DNA of 64,000 nt from Anaerolineae bacterium (GCA_019637615.1 JAHBVJ010000007.1:62001-126000), one strand, 5' to 3'. Positions 34,977 to 44,920 are shown, counted from the first letter of the stretch. A program made the numbers and translations. The notes: a model not told the origin generated them from the sequence alone.

Positions 34977-35035
34977 AAGATAGCATACTGAAATAAATTG
35001 TGCAACGGTATCAGCATCTTGCATAAAACAGTGCA
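34977..35035 (-). promoter_or_regulatory. Amidohydrolase-operon promoter with composite operator (copy 2)
   Basis: On the minus strand, -35 TTGCAC (35000-35005), a 17-bp spacer and -10 TATCTT (34977-34982) precede the ATG at 34926 by a 45-bp leader. The plus strand reads ATACTG-N8-TGTGCAAC-N13-TGCA-N8-TGCA over 34985-35035. Words and spacings are identical to those at 24945-24995 before dppA, while the spacer bases differ, which argues for selection rather than recent copying. Confidence 0.65.
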
Positions 35036-35165
35036 TCTATGCTTGGAAGCCGCCTCTCTGTAGGCTGGGCGGCTGATCCGTGTGTGGTCAACTCCCGATA
35101 GGAAGCACGCATCGATGATGGGAAACACCTTCCGTGATGAGGACGGCAGCAAGGCTTGATCGGGG

Positions 35166-36104
35166 TTATTTTGGATGCCCCACCGTGATCACGACATTCC
35201 CCTTCTTGTGTCCCTGTTCGACATACCGATGCGCTTCGATAATCTGCTCCAGCGGATAGCATCGATCAATGACCGCCTTCAGCTTGCCCGCTTCGATGAG
35301 TTGCTTGAGGAAAATCAAATCTTCGGCATGTACGCTTCTGCCCGTTCCAGAATCTTTGGCGACATTAAGGTAAATGCCGCCCTGTTTCAGCATCTTTTTG
35401 CCCTGTGACGGCGGCAACTTATCCACTGCGTCAAACACAACGTCATACAGCGCGCCGCGTTGGGTGAAATCTTCCTTGGTGTAGTCGATCACCTGATCCG
35501 CGCCCAACGCTTTCACCATGTCCAGATTGGCGGTGCTACAAATGCCGGTCACCTCCGCCCCGAAGTGGTGCTTGGCAAGCTGCACCGCAAACGTCCCTAC
35601 GCTGCCGGACGCGCCGTAGATCAGAATTTTCTGACCACGCTGGAACTGCGCGTTTCTGAGGATGACCAAGGCCGTGATGCCCCCACTGGGTACGGCGGCG
35701 GCTTCTTCGAAGCTCATAGCGCGCGGTTTGATCGCCAACAGCCCGTTTTCCGGCAGACATTTGTACTCGGCGTAACCGCCAAACGGCTCTTTAGCAGGAA
35801 ACAACGACGCGAAAACCGGATCGCCTACCTTGAACAGCGTGACATCTTTGCCCACTGCCTCAATTTCTCCGGCTGCCTCCATCCCCAAGATGGGATTCCT
35901 CGGCTTGGTGAGGCCAAGCGCCAGTCGTGCCATGATCCATTGCCAGCGGGGGACATCGAACTTTCGAATGCGCACATCTCCCACGTGTACCGTTGTCGCT
36001 TGTATCTTTAATAGGATTTCATTATCTCTGGGGATCGGGTTGGGGACTTCTTTGAGCTGAAGAACATCAGGGGAACCGTAGCCGGTGCATACAACCGCTT
36101 TCAT
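35166..36104 (-). CDS. Zinc-free medium-chain NAD(P)H:quinone oxidoreductase-like enzyme
   Basis: A 312-residue medium-chain dehydrogenase/reductase of the quinone oxidoreductase group. It begins [25 protein letters not shown] and has the GroES-like fold with [19 protein letters not shown] and GGYAEY. The Rossmann loop reads [26 protein letters not shown]. The catalytic and structural zinc cysteines of alcohol dehydrogenases are absent. Such enzymes reduce quinones or activated alkenes with NAD(P)H. It lies 180 bp upstream of the amidohydrolase promoter on the same strand and is probably a separate unit. Confidence 0.88.
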   Translation of the reverse strand: MKAVVCTGYGSPDVLQLKEVPNPIPRDNEILLKIQATTVHVGDVRIRKFDVPRWQWIMARLALGLTKPRNPILGMEAAGEIEAVGKDVTLFKVGDPVFASLFPAKEPFGGYAEYKCLPENGLLAIKPRAMSFEEAAAVPSGGITALVILRNAQFQRGQKILIYGASGSVGTFAVQLAKHHFGAEVTGICSTANLDMVKALGADQVIDYTKEDFTQRGALYDVVFDAVDKLPPSQGKKMLKQGGIYLNVAKDSGTGRSVHAEDLIFLKQLIEAGKLKAVIDRCYPLEQIIEAHRYVEQGHKKGNVVITVGHPK

Positions 36105-36204
36105 GAGTCTTCCTCCGGAATTGCGGCGAGCCTTTGATAAACCTATCTTTCTCTACGATCAATCCCATCAGCGCGTTGCATCAGCATGTCCTATGCCTGA
36201 ACGC

Positions 36205-36230
36205 AAAAGGGCGAGCTTTGCAGCCCGCCC
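36205..36230 (-). terminator. Terminator of the penicillin-binding protein gene
   Basis: Read on the minus strand, GGGCGGGCT pairs with AGCTCGCCC (one G-U pair, short loop) and is followed by TTTT, with arms at 36222-36230 and 36209-36217. It lies about 30 bp after the stop at 36258. Confidence 0.75.
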
Positions 36231-36257
36231 CATGATCTTTTCATGTGTGTGTTCGCC

Positions 36258-39200
36258 TTACGGTGAGGTTGTCGGCGGGAACAGATCAATCGGCGTCGGC
36301 GTTGGCTGCTCCGGCACCGTGTTATCGATGATGATCGGCGTCTCCGTCGGGTTGGCGGGCACCGGGAACAGCGGCGTCTCCTGCGGCGCGGTTGTCGCGG
36401 GCGCGCTGGAGGTCACGATGATGATGCCGCCGCCGTCGGGCGTGGCGGTGATCTGTGGCGCTGCGCCGACGCGCACGGGCACGCGGATTTCCGCCGACCG
36501 TTCCGCCCCGTCGATGTTGGCAAAGCCGACTAGTTTCAGCGTGTAATCGCCCTGCGGGAACTGCGAAGCATCCCAACGTCCGAGGAAGGCATCCTGCTGC
36601 GGCTGCTGCCCCGGATACGGGCCATCTACCACCTGCCACTGCGTCGGCTGCAAGCCTTGCCCGACCTCAAGCTGATAGCGTGTGAAACTGGGGATGAAGA
36701 CCGTCCCGAAGATTTGCACCACGCCGCTCACCGTCTCGCCGGAGAAAGGTTTGCTCACCGCCATGATCGGCTGCGGCTGGTTGGGCTGGCATTCGCCCGT
36801 CGGTGGTTGCAGCAGCGGCAGTTTCAAGCCATAAGCCTGTTCCCACCCACTCGCCGCAAACCACGCCTGACCGGACTGATCGTTGTTCAGCCAGTTGTAT
36901 ACGCGCGGATCAGTGATATTCAGGAAGATGCGTTGATCCACGAACTGCGTGCAGTTGTTGTTCGCACGCAAGCCACTGAACGTATCGACGGGAATCACCG
37001 TCACGACGCTGTCGGCAGCGGCGGGCGGCAGTTGTACGCGGTAATACTCGTTGCGCGGGTTGCGGCACTGCGCAAACGTCAGCGTTCCGAAGTCAGCGCA
37101 GATCGTCGTTTGCTGCACATCCGAAGGCTGCGCGAAGCTGGATTGCTGCTGCTGCGCGCTCAACGTTTGCAGCGAGGCCAACATCACCTGATTCCAGATC
37201 GGCGCTGCGCCTGTGATGCCGGAAACGCCGGACGCCATCGGTTCGCCGCGCGTGTTACCCACCCACACACCAACCACGAGGTCAGGACGGTACCCGATCG
37301 TCCAGTTGTCCTTGTAATCGTTGGTCGTGCCCGTCTTGACGGCGGTACCGGGGATGTTCAAGGGGCTGTTCGGGCCAAACGCGGGCGTGCGGGCGTTGTT
37401 ATCCATCAAGATATTCGTGATCATCCACGTGAAGGCGGATTCCACGACTTGCCGTGCTGCGGGCGTCTGGTATTGGAACACTACCTCCGGTTGTCCGGCG
37501 GCATTTCCACGCGTGATCTTGGAGATCGCGAAGGTCGGAATCTGGCTGCCGTTGTTGGCGAGCACACTGTAGCCGCGCACCATATCCATCAGCGTCACTT
37601 CCGCGCCGCCGAGTGCCGTCGTCAGACCAGCCTTATCCGGCTGTGTCAGCGGGAAGCGGATGCCAACGCGGTCAGCCAAGGCCGTGAAGCGGTCGATGCC
37701 CACATATTCCAGCGCCTTGACTGCCGGAATATTTTCCGACTGCGCCAGCGCATCACGCACCGTCATTGGCCCTTGGAAGCGCCCAAAATAGTTGACTGGT
37801 CGATAGCCGCCGCCGAATTCGGTGGGGATGTCCCAGATCACCGTACCCGGATACCAGTAGCGCCCATCAGCGGCCTGCTCGAACGAGGCCAGATACACGA
37901 ACGGCTTGATCGATGATCCCGGCTGCCGTGCGGCGAGCGCTACGTTCACCTGACCATCAATGGCGTCATTGTTGAAGTCTACGCTGCCGACCATCGCGAG
38001 GATCGCGCCGGTACGTGGGTCGATCACCACCACCGCGCCGTTGGTCACATTCTGGCGCGCCAGATTTCCTATCTGGTTTTGCACCGCCAACTGCGCCGCG
38101 TCCTGAATGCGTGGGTCGATGGTGGTGTACACCTCGAAACCGCCGTTGTACAGCGCTTCTTGCCCGTACTGATCTTCGAGGATCGACTTCACGTAATTGA
38201 CGAAGTGCGGATAGGTGACAGCGCTGCCCTTGGGTTTGAACTGCACCAGTGCCAGCGTGACTTTGGAAATTTCGAGCTGCGTTGTTGCCGAGTCAATGTC
38301 TGCTTGCTTCACGCACGTCTCGGCGGGTAGATAATTGTTGACGTAACAATTTGCCGAGTTCTGCACCATCAACCGCAAGACGATTTTCATGCGTTCAATC
38401 GCGGCGTTCTTGCCCTGTTCCGTCGATGGATCATAGCCCGCTGGCGATTGGATCATGCCCGCGAGGAAAGCGGCTTCCGGCAGCGTCAGATCGGCGGCGG
38501 ATTTCTGGAAATACGTCTGCGCGGCTGCTTCCACACCATAGGCGAGGTTGCCGAAATACACCGAGTTCAGGTACCACTCTAAAATCTGGTCCTTGGTGTA
38601 TTGACGCGCCACTTCCGAGGACACAAGAATTTCGGTGATCTTGCGCCCCGCGCTGATGTCCGCCGCCGCACCCGGATCGAGCACCTTCGCGCGTGTGAGC
38701 TGCTGCGTGATCGTGCTTGCGCCCGTGACGGTATCGCCAGCGCGAAGGTTCTGGAGCACCGCGCGGATTATGGCGATGATGTCGAAGCCGGGGTCTTCGA
38801 AGAAGCGTTCATTTTCCGTCGCCAGCAGCGCACGGATCAAATAAGGATCGATGCTGGTCAGCGGGACGACGGTGCGCGCGCCTACATTCGGGTCGTTCAG
38901 TTGGAAGATCTGCCGGTTGCTGGCGTCGAAGAACTTCACCGACTGCGTTTGCGCGGCGTAGGCGACGGGCAAATCCGTGATCGCCTGTGAATAGCGGCTG
39001 ATCGTGCTGGTGTAATACATCACCGCGCCGATGGTGGCAATCAGCGAGGCTGCCAGTGCAAGGAATACGCTGGCGAGTGCCAACTGCACAAGGCAGCCCA
39101 CCCGTCGTTGACTGTCCTGATACCAATTCTTCGGGCGCGGGCCATAATCCGGTTGCAGCGGCGCTTTGGGCTTCTCTTGCCCCGGCACCACGGCGGCTGA

Positions 39201-40565
39201 TCCCGGCGCGGGCACACTGACGCCACCGGGCGCAAGCACGTTCGCGGCGGCTCCCGGCTGTGTCACCGCCAGATTAGGATTCACCGCGCGGTTCGGCACC
39301 GTCACGCCGCTCGAATAGGGCGCGACGCCCGTTACGCCCGCCGCCGCCGCCGATTTTGCCGCTTTTTCGGCGGCGAGTCGTGCGTTGAAGGCGGTCAATT
39401 CGCCGCCCGATGCGGCTGTCACCTTGAGCGTGTTGTCGAGGCGCGGGGCGGCACGTCCAACGATGGTCGCGCCGGGGTCTTCGACGGGTACGCGCTGCGG
39501 CAGCGGCATCCCGTACTCGTCCAGCGGAATATCAAGGCGGCTGGCTGGCGCGCTGACGCTGCTCATGCCTGTGGAGGCGGCGCTCGGCGCGGCACTGGCA
39601 GCGGGCGTATGCCCCGGCGGGGTTGCCAGCACCCAATCCTTGCCGTCGTACTGATACCATTTGTCCGTCTCAAGGCCGATCATCCACCAATGACCACCCT
39701 CATCGAGGATCATCAGCTTACGCAGTTCGGCCTGCAATTGGTCGCGTGTCAATGCGCCCGCCGTATAGCGACGACGCAGCGCGCTCACGGCCTTTTCGAC
39801 ATCGATGAACTTTTGCACCAGTGATTGGTTGGCGGGTTGACCTGCCAACTGCGCGGCGAGTTGTTCCCCCGTCACGCCGCCAGAACTTGCCGCAGCAGGG
39901 GCGGGCGCTGCCGCCGCGCCGACTTGCGTACCAGCGGCGGGCTGTGCTTGAGTCGGGGAAGGTGGCGGCGTAGCTTGCGCCGCTTGTGCCGCCTGCGATC
40001 CGGTACCCGGTGCGACGGGTGCTTCAACCGCCGCGATCACGCCCGACGATGGTTCGCGGATCACGCGGGCTGCTGGCGGAGGTGTCGCGGCAGCAGGCTG
40101 TGCGGCGGCGGGTTGGGCGGGTGTCGAAGCCGATGGCGGTGTATTGCTAGTCGGCGTTGGGTTCGTCCCGATCTCCGTCGCGGCGGTGCCAGATGTACCA
40201 CTCGATGTAGATTCAGTGGTCGCTTTGGGCACGAAGCCGACGCCGGGGACGTAATTGTTGTAGTCAATTTCTGTGGAAAGTGCCGCGCCTTCAGGTAAGG
40301 TTTCTTTTTTGGCGGGTTCCGGCTGCTTCTCGGCGGGAGCAGGTGCGGAACTGCTGGTGGGCGGCGTCTGGCTGGCGGCTAATCCGGCTGCTTCTGGTGG
40401 AACCTTCCAACCGCCTGCCGATTGCGCATCGTCACGCTGCGGGAGTGGTACTTGTGGGGTTGGTTCTGCCCCTGCTTTGCCAGAGACAGCATTCTCCGGC
40501 GTAACCCAACCGCCCCCCTGATTCTTGTTCTCCGGTTCTTGTGCATTTTCAGGCCGGTCTGACAT
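36258..40565 (-). CDS. Class A penicillin-binding protein with a very long N-terminal tail
   Basis: A 1435-residue bifunctional peptidoglycan synthase. The first 480 residues are cytoplasmic and mostly Pro/Ala/Thr-rich disorder. They include a small folded unit at about 245-320 (VSALRRRYTAGALTRDQLQAE, then WWMIGLETDKWYQYDGKDW). A membrane helix follows (about 488-518). The GT51 glycosyltransferase shows ATENERFFEDPGFD and GASTITQQLTRAK. The transpeptidase shows SSIK (near 885), SEN in AQSENIPAVKALEYVG, and KTGTTND (near 1076). An immunoglobulin-like domain (about 1300-1400) and a Thr/Pro tail end the protein. Class A PBPs are usually 650-900 residues. The gene stands alone, with a GAGGTG ribosome site and its own terminator. 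Confidence 0.92.
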   Translation of the reverse strand: MSDRPENAQEPENKNQGGGWVTPENAVSGKAGAEPTPQVPLPQRDDAQSAGGWKVPPEAAGLAASQTPPTSSSAPAPAEKQPEPAKKETLPEGAALSTEIDYNNYVPGVGFVPKATTESTSSGTSGTAATEIGTNPTPTSNTPPSASTPAQPAAAQPAAATPPPAARVIREPSSGVIAAVEAPVAPGTGSQAAQAAQATPPPSPTQAQPAAGTQVGAAAAPAPAAASSGGVTGEQLAAQLAGQPANQSLVQKFIDVEKAVSALRRRYTAGALTRDQLQAELRKLMILDEGGHWWMIGLETDKWYQYDGKDWVLATPPGHTPAASAAPSAASTGMSSVSAPASRLDIPLDEYGMPLPQRVPVEDPGATIVGRAAPRLDNTLKVTAASGGELTAFNARLAAEKAAKSAAAAGVTGVAPYSSGVTVPNRAVNPNLAVTQPGAAANVLAPGGVSVPAPGSAAVVPGQEKPKAPLQPDYGPRPKNWYQDSQRRVGCLVQLALASVFLALAASLIATIGAVMYYTSTISRYSQAITDLPVAYAAQTQSVKFFDASNRQIFQLNDPNVGARTVVPLTSIDPYLIRALLATENERFFEDPGFDIIAIIRAVLQNLRAGDTVTGASTITQQLTRAKVLDPGAAADISAGRKITEILVSSEVARQYTKDQILEWYLNSVYFGNLAYGVEAAAQTYFQKSAADLTLPEAAFLAGMIQSPAGYDPSTEQGKNAAIERMKIVLRLMVQNSANCYVNNYLPAETCVKQADIDSATTQLEISKVTLALVQFKPKGSAVTYPHFVNYVKSILEDQYGQEALYNGGFEVYTTIDPRIQDAAQLAVQNQIGNLARQNVTNGAVVVIDPRTGAILAMVGSVDFNNDAIDGQVNVALAARQPGSSIKPFVYLASFEQAADGRYWYPGTVIWDIPTEFGGGYRPVNYFGRFQGPMTVRDALAQSENIPAVKALEYVGIDRFTALADRVGIRFPLTQPDKAGLTTALGGAEVTLMDMVRGYSVLANNGSQIPTFAISKITRGNAAGQPEVVFQYQTPAARQVVESAFTWMITNILMDNNARTPAFGPNSPLNIPGTAVKTGTTNDYKDNWTIGYRPDLVVGVWVGNTRGEPMASGVSGITGAAPIWNQVMLASLQTLSAQQQQSSFAQPSDVQQTTICADFGTLTFAQCRNPRNEYYRVQLPPAAADSVVTVIPVDTFSGLRANNNCTQFVDQRIFLNITDPRVYNWLNNDQSGQAWFAASGWEQAYGLKLPLLQPPTGECQPNQPQPIMAVSKPFSGETVSGVVQIFGTVFIPSFTRYQLEVGQGLQPTQWQVVDGPYPGQQPQQDAFLGRWDASQFPQGDYTLKLVGFANIDGAERSAEIRVPVRVGAAPQITATPDGGGIIIVTSSAPATTAPQETPLFPVPANPTETPIIIDNTVPEQPTPTPIDLFPPTTSP

Positions 40566-40648
40566 CGTTTCACCTCAAACAAACAGGAGCTACTATACAA
40601 ATCAGCGCGTGGTGCTGCATAGGGGGAATTATACACGGTTTGCGGTTT

Positions 40649-40668
40649 GTGCCACACCGTGCCACACC
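40649..40668. repeat. Tandem GTGCCACACC pair upstream of the PBP gene
   Basis: GTGCCACACC occurs twice head to tail (40649-40658, 40659-40668), a spacing of one helical turn, 85-105 bp before the PBP start. The rest of the 319-bp gap 40566-40884 has a GGGAG/CTCCC hairpin (40745-40759) and a GC-rich stretch just after the SDR stop. No gene is visible in it. Confidence 0.45.
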
Positions 40669-40884
40669 GATTGGCTTTCTCACCTTCACGCGGCTGCGGG
40701 GTGGATCGGCAGTCCGTTCGTCGTGCCAAACAACCCAAGTTTTAGGGAGAAATACTCCCCATTCCATGAGCATTTGAGTCGTGCCGTTGAGACGCCAGCA
40801 CATCGCCCGTTCTGACAGCGGTTCACAGGCTACCAATGAAACGAGCGATGCGGCTGGCTCAATTTTCTGCGCGGCTGCTGCGCG

Positions 40885-41658
40885 CTATACGGGCGTGACG
40901 TAGGCGGCGGTAATGCCACCATCTACGAGGAATTCCGCGCCCGTCATGTACGAGGATTCGTCGGAGGCCAGATACAGCGCCGCTTGCGCCATTTCCTTGG
41001 CTTCCCCGAAACGCCCCAACGGGATGTGGACGAGACGGCGCTGGCGCTTTTCTTCGGTGTTCAGGAACTTCATCAGCAATTCGGTGCGCAGCGGGCCGGG
41101 GCACAGCGCGTTGATGCGGATATTCTGGCGCGCGTGAACCATGGCTAACTCGCGCGTCATCGCCAGCACGCCGCCTTTGCTGGCAGTGTAGGCAATCTGC
41201 GGAGTCGCCGCGCCGAGCAAGGCCACGAATGATGCCGTGTTGATGATCGAACCGCCGCCCGCCCGCTGCAAGGCCGGAATGCCATATTTGCAACCGAGGA
41301 AAACGCCTTTGAGATTAACGTTCATCGTCAAATCCCAGACCGCTTCTTCCGTCGTCATGGCGTTGTCGTCATCGCTGTGCAGGATGCCCGCGTTGTTGAA
41401 CATCACGTTCAGTTTGCCGTAAGTTTGTTCCGCCGCCGCCACCATCTTTTCGCAGTCAGCGGCTTTAGACACGTCGGCGTGAACATAGATCGCGTCGCCG
41501 CCCGCTGCTTTGATCATGGCGACGGTTTCACTGCCAGCCGTGTCGTTGACATCCACGACGACGACCTTAGCTCCTTCTTTGGCGAACAACAACGCGGATT
41601 CACGCCCGATGCCGCTGCTGGCTCCGGTGATCAGGGCTACTTTGTTTTCAAGACGCAT
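40885..41658 (-). CDS. Short-chain dehydrogenase/reductase (3-oxoacyl-ACP reductase-like)
   Basis: A 257-residue classical SDR. The cofactor loop is [12 protein letters not shown], the NNAG motif is FNNAGIL, and the active site is [27 protein letters not shown] with the Y-x-x-x-K pair. The C-terminus [15 protein letters not shown] is typical. The acidic residue at the end of strand 2 (VVVDVND) suggests NAD rather than NADP. It is the last gene of a three-gene unit with the glutamine-synthetase-like ligase (40 bp gap) and aldehyde dehydrogenase. In that context it may oxidise an alcohol or hydroxy-acid intermediate. Confidence 0.9.
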   Translation of the reverse strand: MRLENKVALITGASSGIGRESALLFAKEGAKVVVVDVNDTAGSETVAMIKAAGGDAIYVHADVSKAADCEKMVAAAEQTYGKLNVMFNNAGILHSDDDNAMTTEEAVWDLTMNVNLKGVFLGCKYGIPALQRAGGGSIINTASFVALLGAATPQIAYTASKGGVLAMTRELAMVHARQNIRINALCPGPLRTELLMKFLNTEEKRQRRLVHIPLGRFGEAKEMAQAALYLASDESSYMTGAEFLVDGGITAAYVTPV

Positions 41659-41698
41659 GATATTTTCCCTTGTGTGAGTGAGTAAGATGTAATGCTTG

Positions 41699-43102
41699 CT
41701 AAATCTGCTCGAAATAGCGTGCGCGTTCCCAGTTGGTCACGGCGTTATCGTACAGCGCTTGTTCGGTCTTGAAGAAGTGCAGATAGTGATCGACCACCTC
41801 ATCACCGAGCGCTTGCCGCACGAACGCGCTTTTCTCCATGTTGGCGATGGCATCCCGCAGCGTATGCGGCACTTGCGGCAGGTTAGCAGCGGCGTAAATA
41901 TCGCCCGCAAAGATTTCCGGCGGCTCGATCTTGTTCTGGATGCCATCGAGGCCAGCCGCCAGTAAGGCCGCGTAGGCGAGATACGGGTTGGCGTCCGCGC
42001 CGGGAATCCGCGTTTCGATGCGCAGACTCTTGCCATGCCCGATCACGCGGAAGCCTGCCGTGCGGTTGTCATAACTCCACGCGACGGCGGTCGGTGCCCA
42101 CGACCCCGCCTGATAACGCTTGTACGAATTGATGGTCGGCGCGAGGAATGGCATGAACTCTGCCGCGTGCGCGATCCAGCCGCCGAGAAACCAGCGAAAT
42201 TCGCGCGAGACGTGCGGTAGATGCGCTTCCGTGCCAAGCGGCACTGCGCCCGCGAACAGGTTATCTTTGCCCGCGCTGTCCCATAGGCTCATGTGAATGT
42301 GGCAGCTTGACCCCGCCAGCTTCGAGTCGAATTTCGCCATGAACGTCACCGCGATGCCAAGCTGATCGGCTACGTCTTTGAAGCACTGCTTGTAGACGGT
42401 GTGCCGATCTGCCATGCTCAGGACTTCGGCGTAGCGAATATTCAGTTCGTGCTGCCCCGGCCCCCATTCGCCCTTGGTGGATTCGACGGGCACACCGCTG
42501 GCGGCGAGATGCTTGCGGACAGCCGCGTTCAAAGGTTCCTCACGCGTCCCTTGCAGGATGTGATAATCTTCCAAGACGGGACCGAAATGCTTCAGACCCA
42601 TGTAATTCTTTTCTCTGCTGCTCTGGTAGGTTTCCGAAAAAATATAGTATTCAAGCTCCGAGGAGGCCAAGCTCTGATAGCCCATCGCGGCGGCTTTTTC
42701 GATCTGTTTGCGCAAGATGCTGCGTGGCGCGACGGGCGTCAGGCGCTGGAGCTTTTCGTCATAGGCGTCGCAGATCACGAAGGCGGTTTTGTCCAGCCAT
42801 GTCGCCATCCGCAGTGAGGTCAGATCGGGCACACAGTGGACATCGCCATAGCCCTTCTCCCAGCTAGAGTACTTGTAGCCGGGGACAGGCTCCATATCCA
42901 TATCGACGGTGAATAAGTAATCGCACACATGCATGCCGCCTTCTGCTGTGTGCTCCAGAAAGAATTCCGCGCTGATCCGTTTGCCCATCAAGCGCCCGTA
43001 CAAATCGGGGAAGGCGGCGATGATAGTCTCCACCTCGCCCGATTTTATCTTGCTTTTGAGTTCATCCAGCGTGAGCATCCCACGCACGGTTTGACCTGCC
43101 AT
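41699..43102 (-). CDS. Glutamine synthetase-like gamma-glutamyl-amine ligase
   Basis: About 467 residues of the GS fold, in the PuuA/GlnT branch. The N-terminal beta-grasp has FPDLYGRLMGKRISAEFF. ATP- and metal-site motifs are GEWGPGQHELNIRYAE, GSSCHIHMSLWD and NSYKRYQAGSWAPTA, with RIPGADANPYLAYAALLAAG near the end. The adenylylation-type tyrosine region of housekeeping GS is not evident. PuuA-type enzymes join glutamate to putrescine or other amines. Neighbours (aldehyde dehydrogenase upstream, Pot-type importer divergent) support an amine substrate. ATG at 43102 has an AGGGG ribosome site and is preferred over the more upstream frame opening at 43120. Confidence 0.87.
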   Translation of the reverse strand: MAGQTVRGMLTLDELKSKIKSGEVETIIAAFPDLYGRLMGKRISAEFFLEHTAEGGMHVCDYLFTVDMDMEPVPGYKYSSWEKGYGDVHCVPDLTSLRMATWLDKTAFVICDAYDEKLQRLTPVAPRSILRKQIEKAAAMGYQSLASSELEYYIFSETYQSSREKNYMGLKHFGPVLEDYHILQGTREEPLNAAVRKHLAASGVPVESTKGEWGPGQHELNIRYAEVLSMADRHTVYKQCFKDVADQLGIAVTFMAKFDSKLAGSSCHIHMSLWDSAGKDNLFAGAVPLGTEAHLPHVSREFRWFLGGWIAHAAEFMPFLAPTINSYKRYQAGSWAPTAVAWSYDNRTAGFRVIGHGKSLRIETRIPGADANPYLAYAALLAAGLDGIQNKIEPPEIFAGDIYAAANLPQVPHTLRDAIANMEKSAFVRQALGDEVVDHYLHFFKTEQALYDNAVTNWERARYFEQI

Positions 43103-43165
43103 GATTAACCCCTTTCTCAATGAATGACATCCATGCCCTTCTAACTGCCGCCTCGCTCCTGACGG

Positions 43166-44548
43166 TCAGAGGGTGGTACGCAGATGGAACGACTTCGGGC
43201 GGGTGAGCTGCTCGTAGCCGATCATCGACAAGCTGCATCCGTGCCCGGAATTCTTGACGCCCGTCCACGCCAGCGCGGGATCAAGATAATCGCAGCGGTT
43301 CATGAACAGCGTGCCCGTCTCGATCTGGTTGCCGATGCGCACGGCGGCATCTTCGTCCGTCGTCCAGATCGCCGCCGTCAGCCCGAATTCGCTGTCGTTC
43401 ATCAGCTTGATGGCTTCCTCGTCGCCCTGTACTTTCATAATGCCCACCACAGGGCCGAAGGTTTCCTGCGTCATCAAGCGCATCGAGTGATCGACATTGA
43501 CGAGGATGTTGGGCGCGACGTAAGCCGTCCCGACGACCGCTTGCGGAAACAACTGCGGATCGATCAAGCTTTGCGCGCCCATCTGGATCGCCTCGCTGAC
43601 CTGATCGCGCACGAAATTCGCCGCCTTGACCGTCACCAGCGGGCCAAGCGTGGTTTCAGGATCGAGCGGGCTGCCGAGTTTGTACTGCTTGGTCAGCGCG
43701 ACGGCTCCTTCTACGAATTTGTCGTAGATCGCGCTGTCTACGTAGATGCGCTCGATCCCGCAGCACGACTGCCCGCTGTTGTAGCAGCTTCCATCGACAA
43801 GATTTTCGATGGCGTGCGCGAGGTTGGCATCGGCGCGGACATAGGCGGGGTCTTTGCCACCCAGTTCCAGCCCCGTGCCAATGAAGCGATGACTTGCCGC
43901 TGCCTGAATCGCGTGACCGCCCGCCACCGATCCCGTGAAGGCCACGAAATCGACGCGCTGATCCGCGACCATCTTGGCGACATCCTCGTTGGTGGCAAAC
44001 ACATATTGGAATACACCGTCGGGGAAACCCGCCTTAGCCGCCGCGTCCGCGATGCGATCCGCGCATAAGGGCGTCTGGAACGAATGCTTGAGGATCACGC
44101 TGTTGCCAGCCATCAGCGCGGGCACAATCGAATTTACACAAGTCAGATACGGGTAATTCCACGGCGCTAAGACCAACACCACGCCCACCGGCTCACGGCG
44201 AACGTAGCGCGTAAAGCCCTGCTTGGGTTCCACTTGCAGATCGGCTAAAGAACGTTCCGCCACGCTGATCATATAACGGGCGCGCTCCTCGAAGCCGCGC
44301 ACCTCGTTGGGCGAATAGCGGATTGGACGCCCCATTTGCCACGTCAACTCGGTTGAGATGCGGTCTTTGTCCGCGACGAAGGCGTCTACCATGCGCGTGC
44401 AGTAATCGGCACGCTGCGCGATGGTGAGCGCGCTCCATGCCCGCTGTGCCTGTTTGGCAAGCGTCAACTTATGGTCAATTTCCTCCATCGAGGCCAGCGC
44501 GCGCTCTACATAAACGCTGCCATCGATCGGAGTAATAGTCTGAAACAT
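43166..44548 (-). CDS. NAD(P)-dependent aldehyde dehydrogenase
   Basis: A 460-residue ALDH-superfamily enzyme. The catalytic cysteine is in YNSGQSCCGIERIYV, the glutamate motif is GLELGGKDPAYVRADA, and the NAD loop is AFTGSVAGGHAIQ. VLAPWNYPYLTCVNSIVPALMAGNSVILKHS is the usual substrate-tunnel segment. The frame opens far upstream, but ATG at 44548 with AGGAG 5 nt before it matches the family N-terminus. It heads the ALDH-GS-SDR operon. It most likely oxidises the aldehyde formed from a (glutamylated) amine or amino alcohol; the amine oxidase expected in a full Puu pathway is not in the window. Confidence 0.92.
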   Translation of the reverse strand: MFQTITPIDGSVYVERALASMEEIDHKLTLAKQAQRAWSALTIAQRADYCTRMVDAFVADKDRISTELTWQMGRPIRYSPNEVRGFEERARYMISVAERSLADLQVEPKQGFTRYVRREPVGVVLVLAPWNYPYLTCVNSIVPALMAGNSVILKHSFQTPLCADRIADAAAKAGFPDGVFQYVFATNEDVAKMVADQRVDFVAFTGSVAGGHAIQAAASHRFIGTGLELGGKDPAYVRADANLAHAIENLVDGSCYNSGQSCCGIERIYVDSAIYDKFVEGAVALTKQYKLGSPLDPETTLGPLVTVKAANFVRDQVSEAIQMGAQSLIDPQLFPQAVVGTAYVAPNILVNVDHSMRLMTQETFGPVVGIMKVQGDEEAIKLMNDSEFGLTAAIWTTDEDAAVRIGNQIETGTLFMNRCDYLDPALAWTGVKNSGHGCSLSMIGYEQLTRPKSFHLRTTL

Positions 44549-44920
44549 GCTGACTCCTGATTCTTGATGAAGGGTCATCCAGCCCGCTGAGAAATTCCGC
44601 TTCCGGGGAAAATTGGCGCTAATTGTCACCACTCTCTTAAAGTTTTTCAAGCGCTCTATGCAGGATGGTAATGTCACCACGTCTCCTCGCGGCACTGCGT
44701 TTACCTTTTTCATGTGACTGGCTATAATGTTAAGAAATAGTTCCACCGGATGAAAATTAATCGTATTCAACGAAATTGAGTTAAGCCTCTGACCAAGGGG
44801 GCGGGTTGAACTCCTTGGGTACCACATTTAACTCAAGTTTAAGAAAACCTTAATTGAGTCCGGCTATGCTTCCCGAAGTTATATGTTTTCCGCTGTATCA
44901 CCTTCAAGGAGTGATCAAAA
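44549..44920. promoter_or_regulatory. Divergent control region with nested inverted repeats
   Basis: This 372-bp gap must hold both promoters of the amine cluster. GTCACCAC occurs twice in the same orientation (44625-44632, 44673-44680). TTGAGTTAA (44776-44784) and TTAACTCAA (44828-44836) are exact inverted copies that enclose a second pair, CCAAGG (44793-44798) and CCTTGG (44813-44818). The nested arms could fold as an RNA leader of the transporter mRNA, which starts nearby and has AAGGAG before the ATG at 44921. I cannot assign it to a known riboswitch class. Confidence 0.45.
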
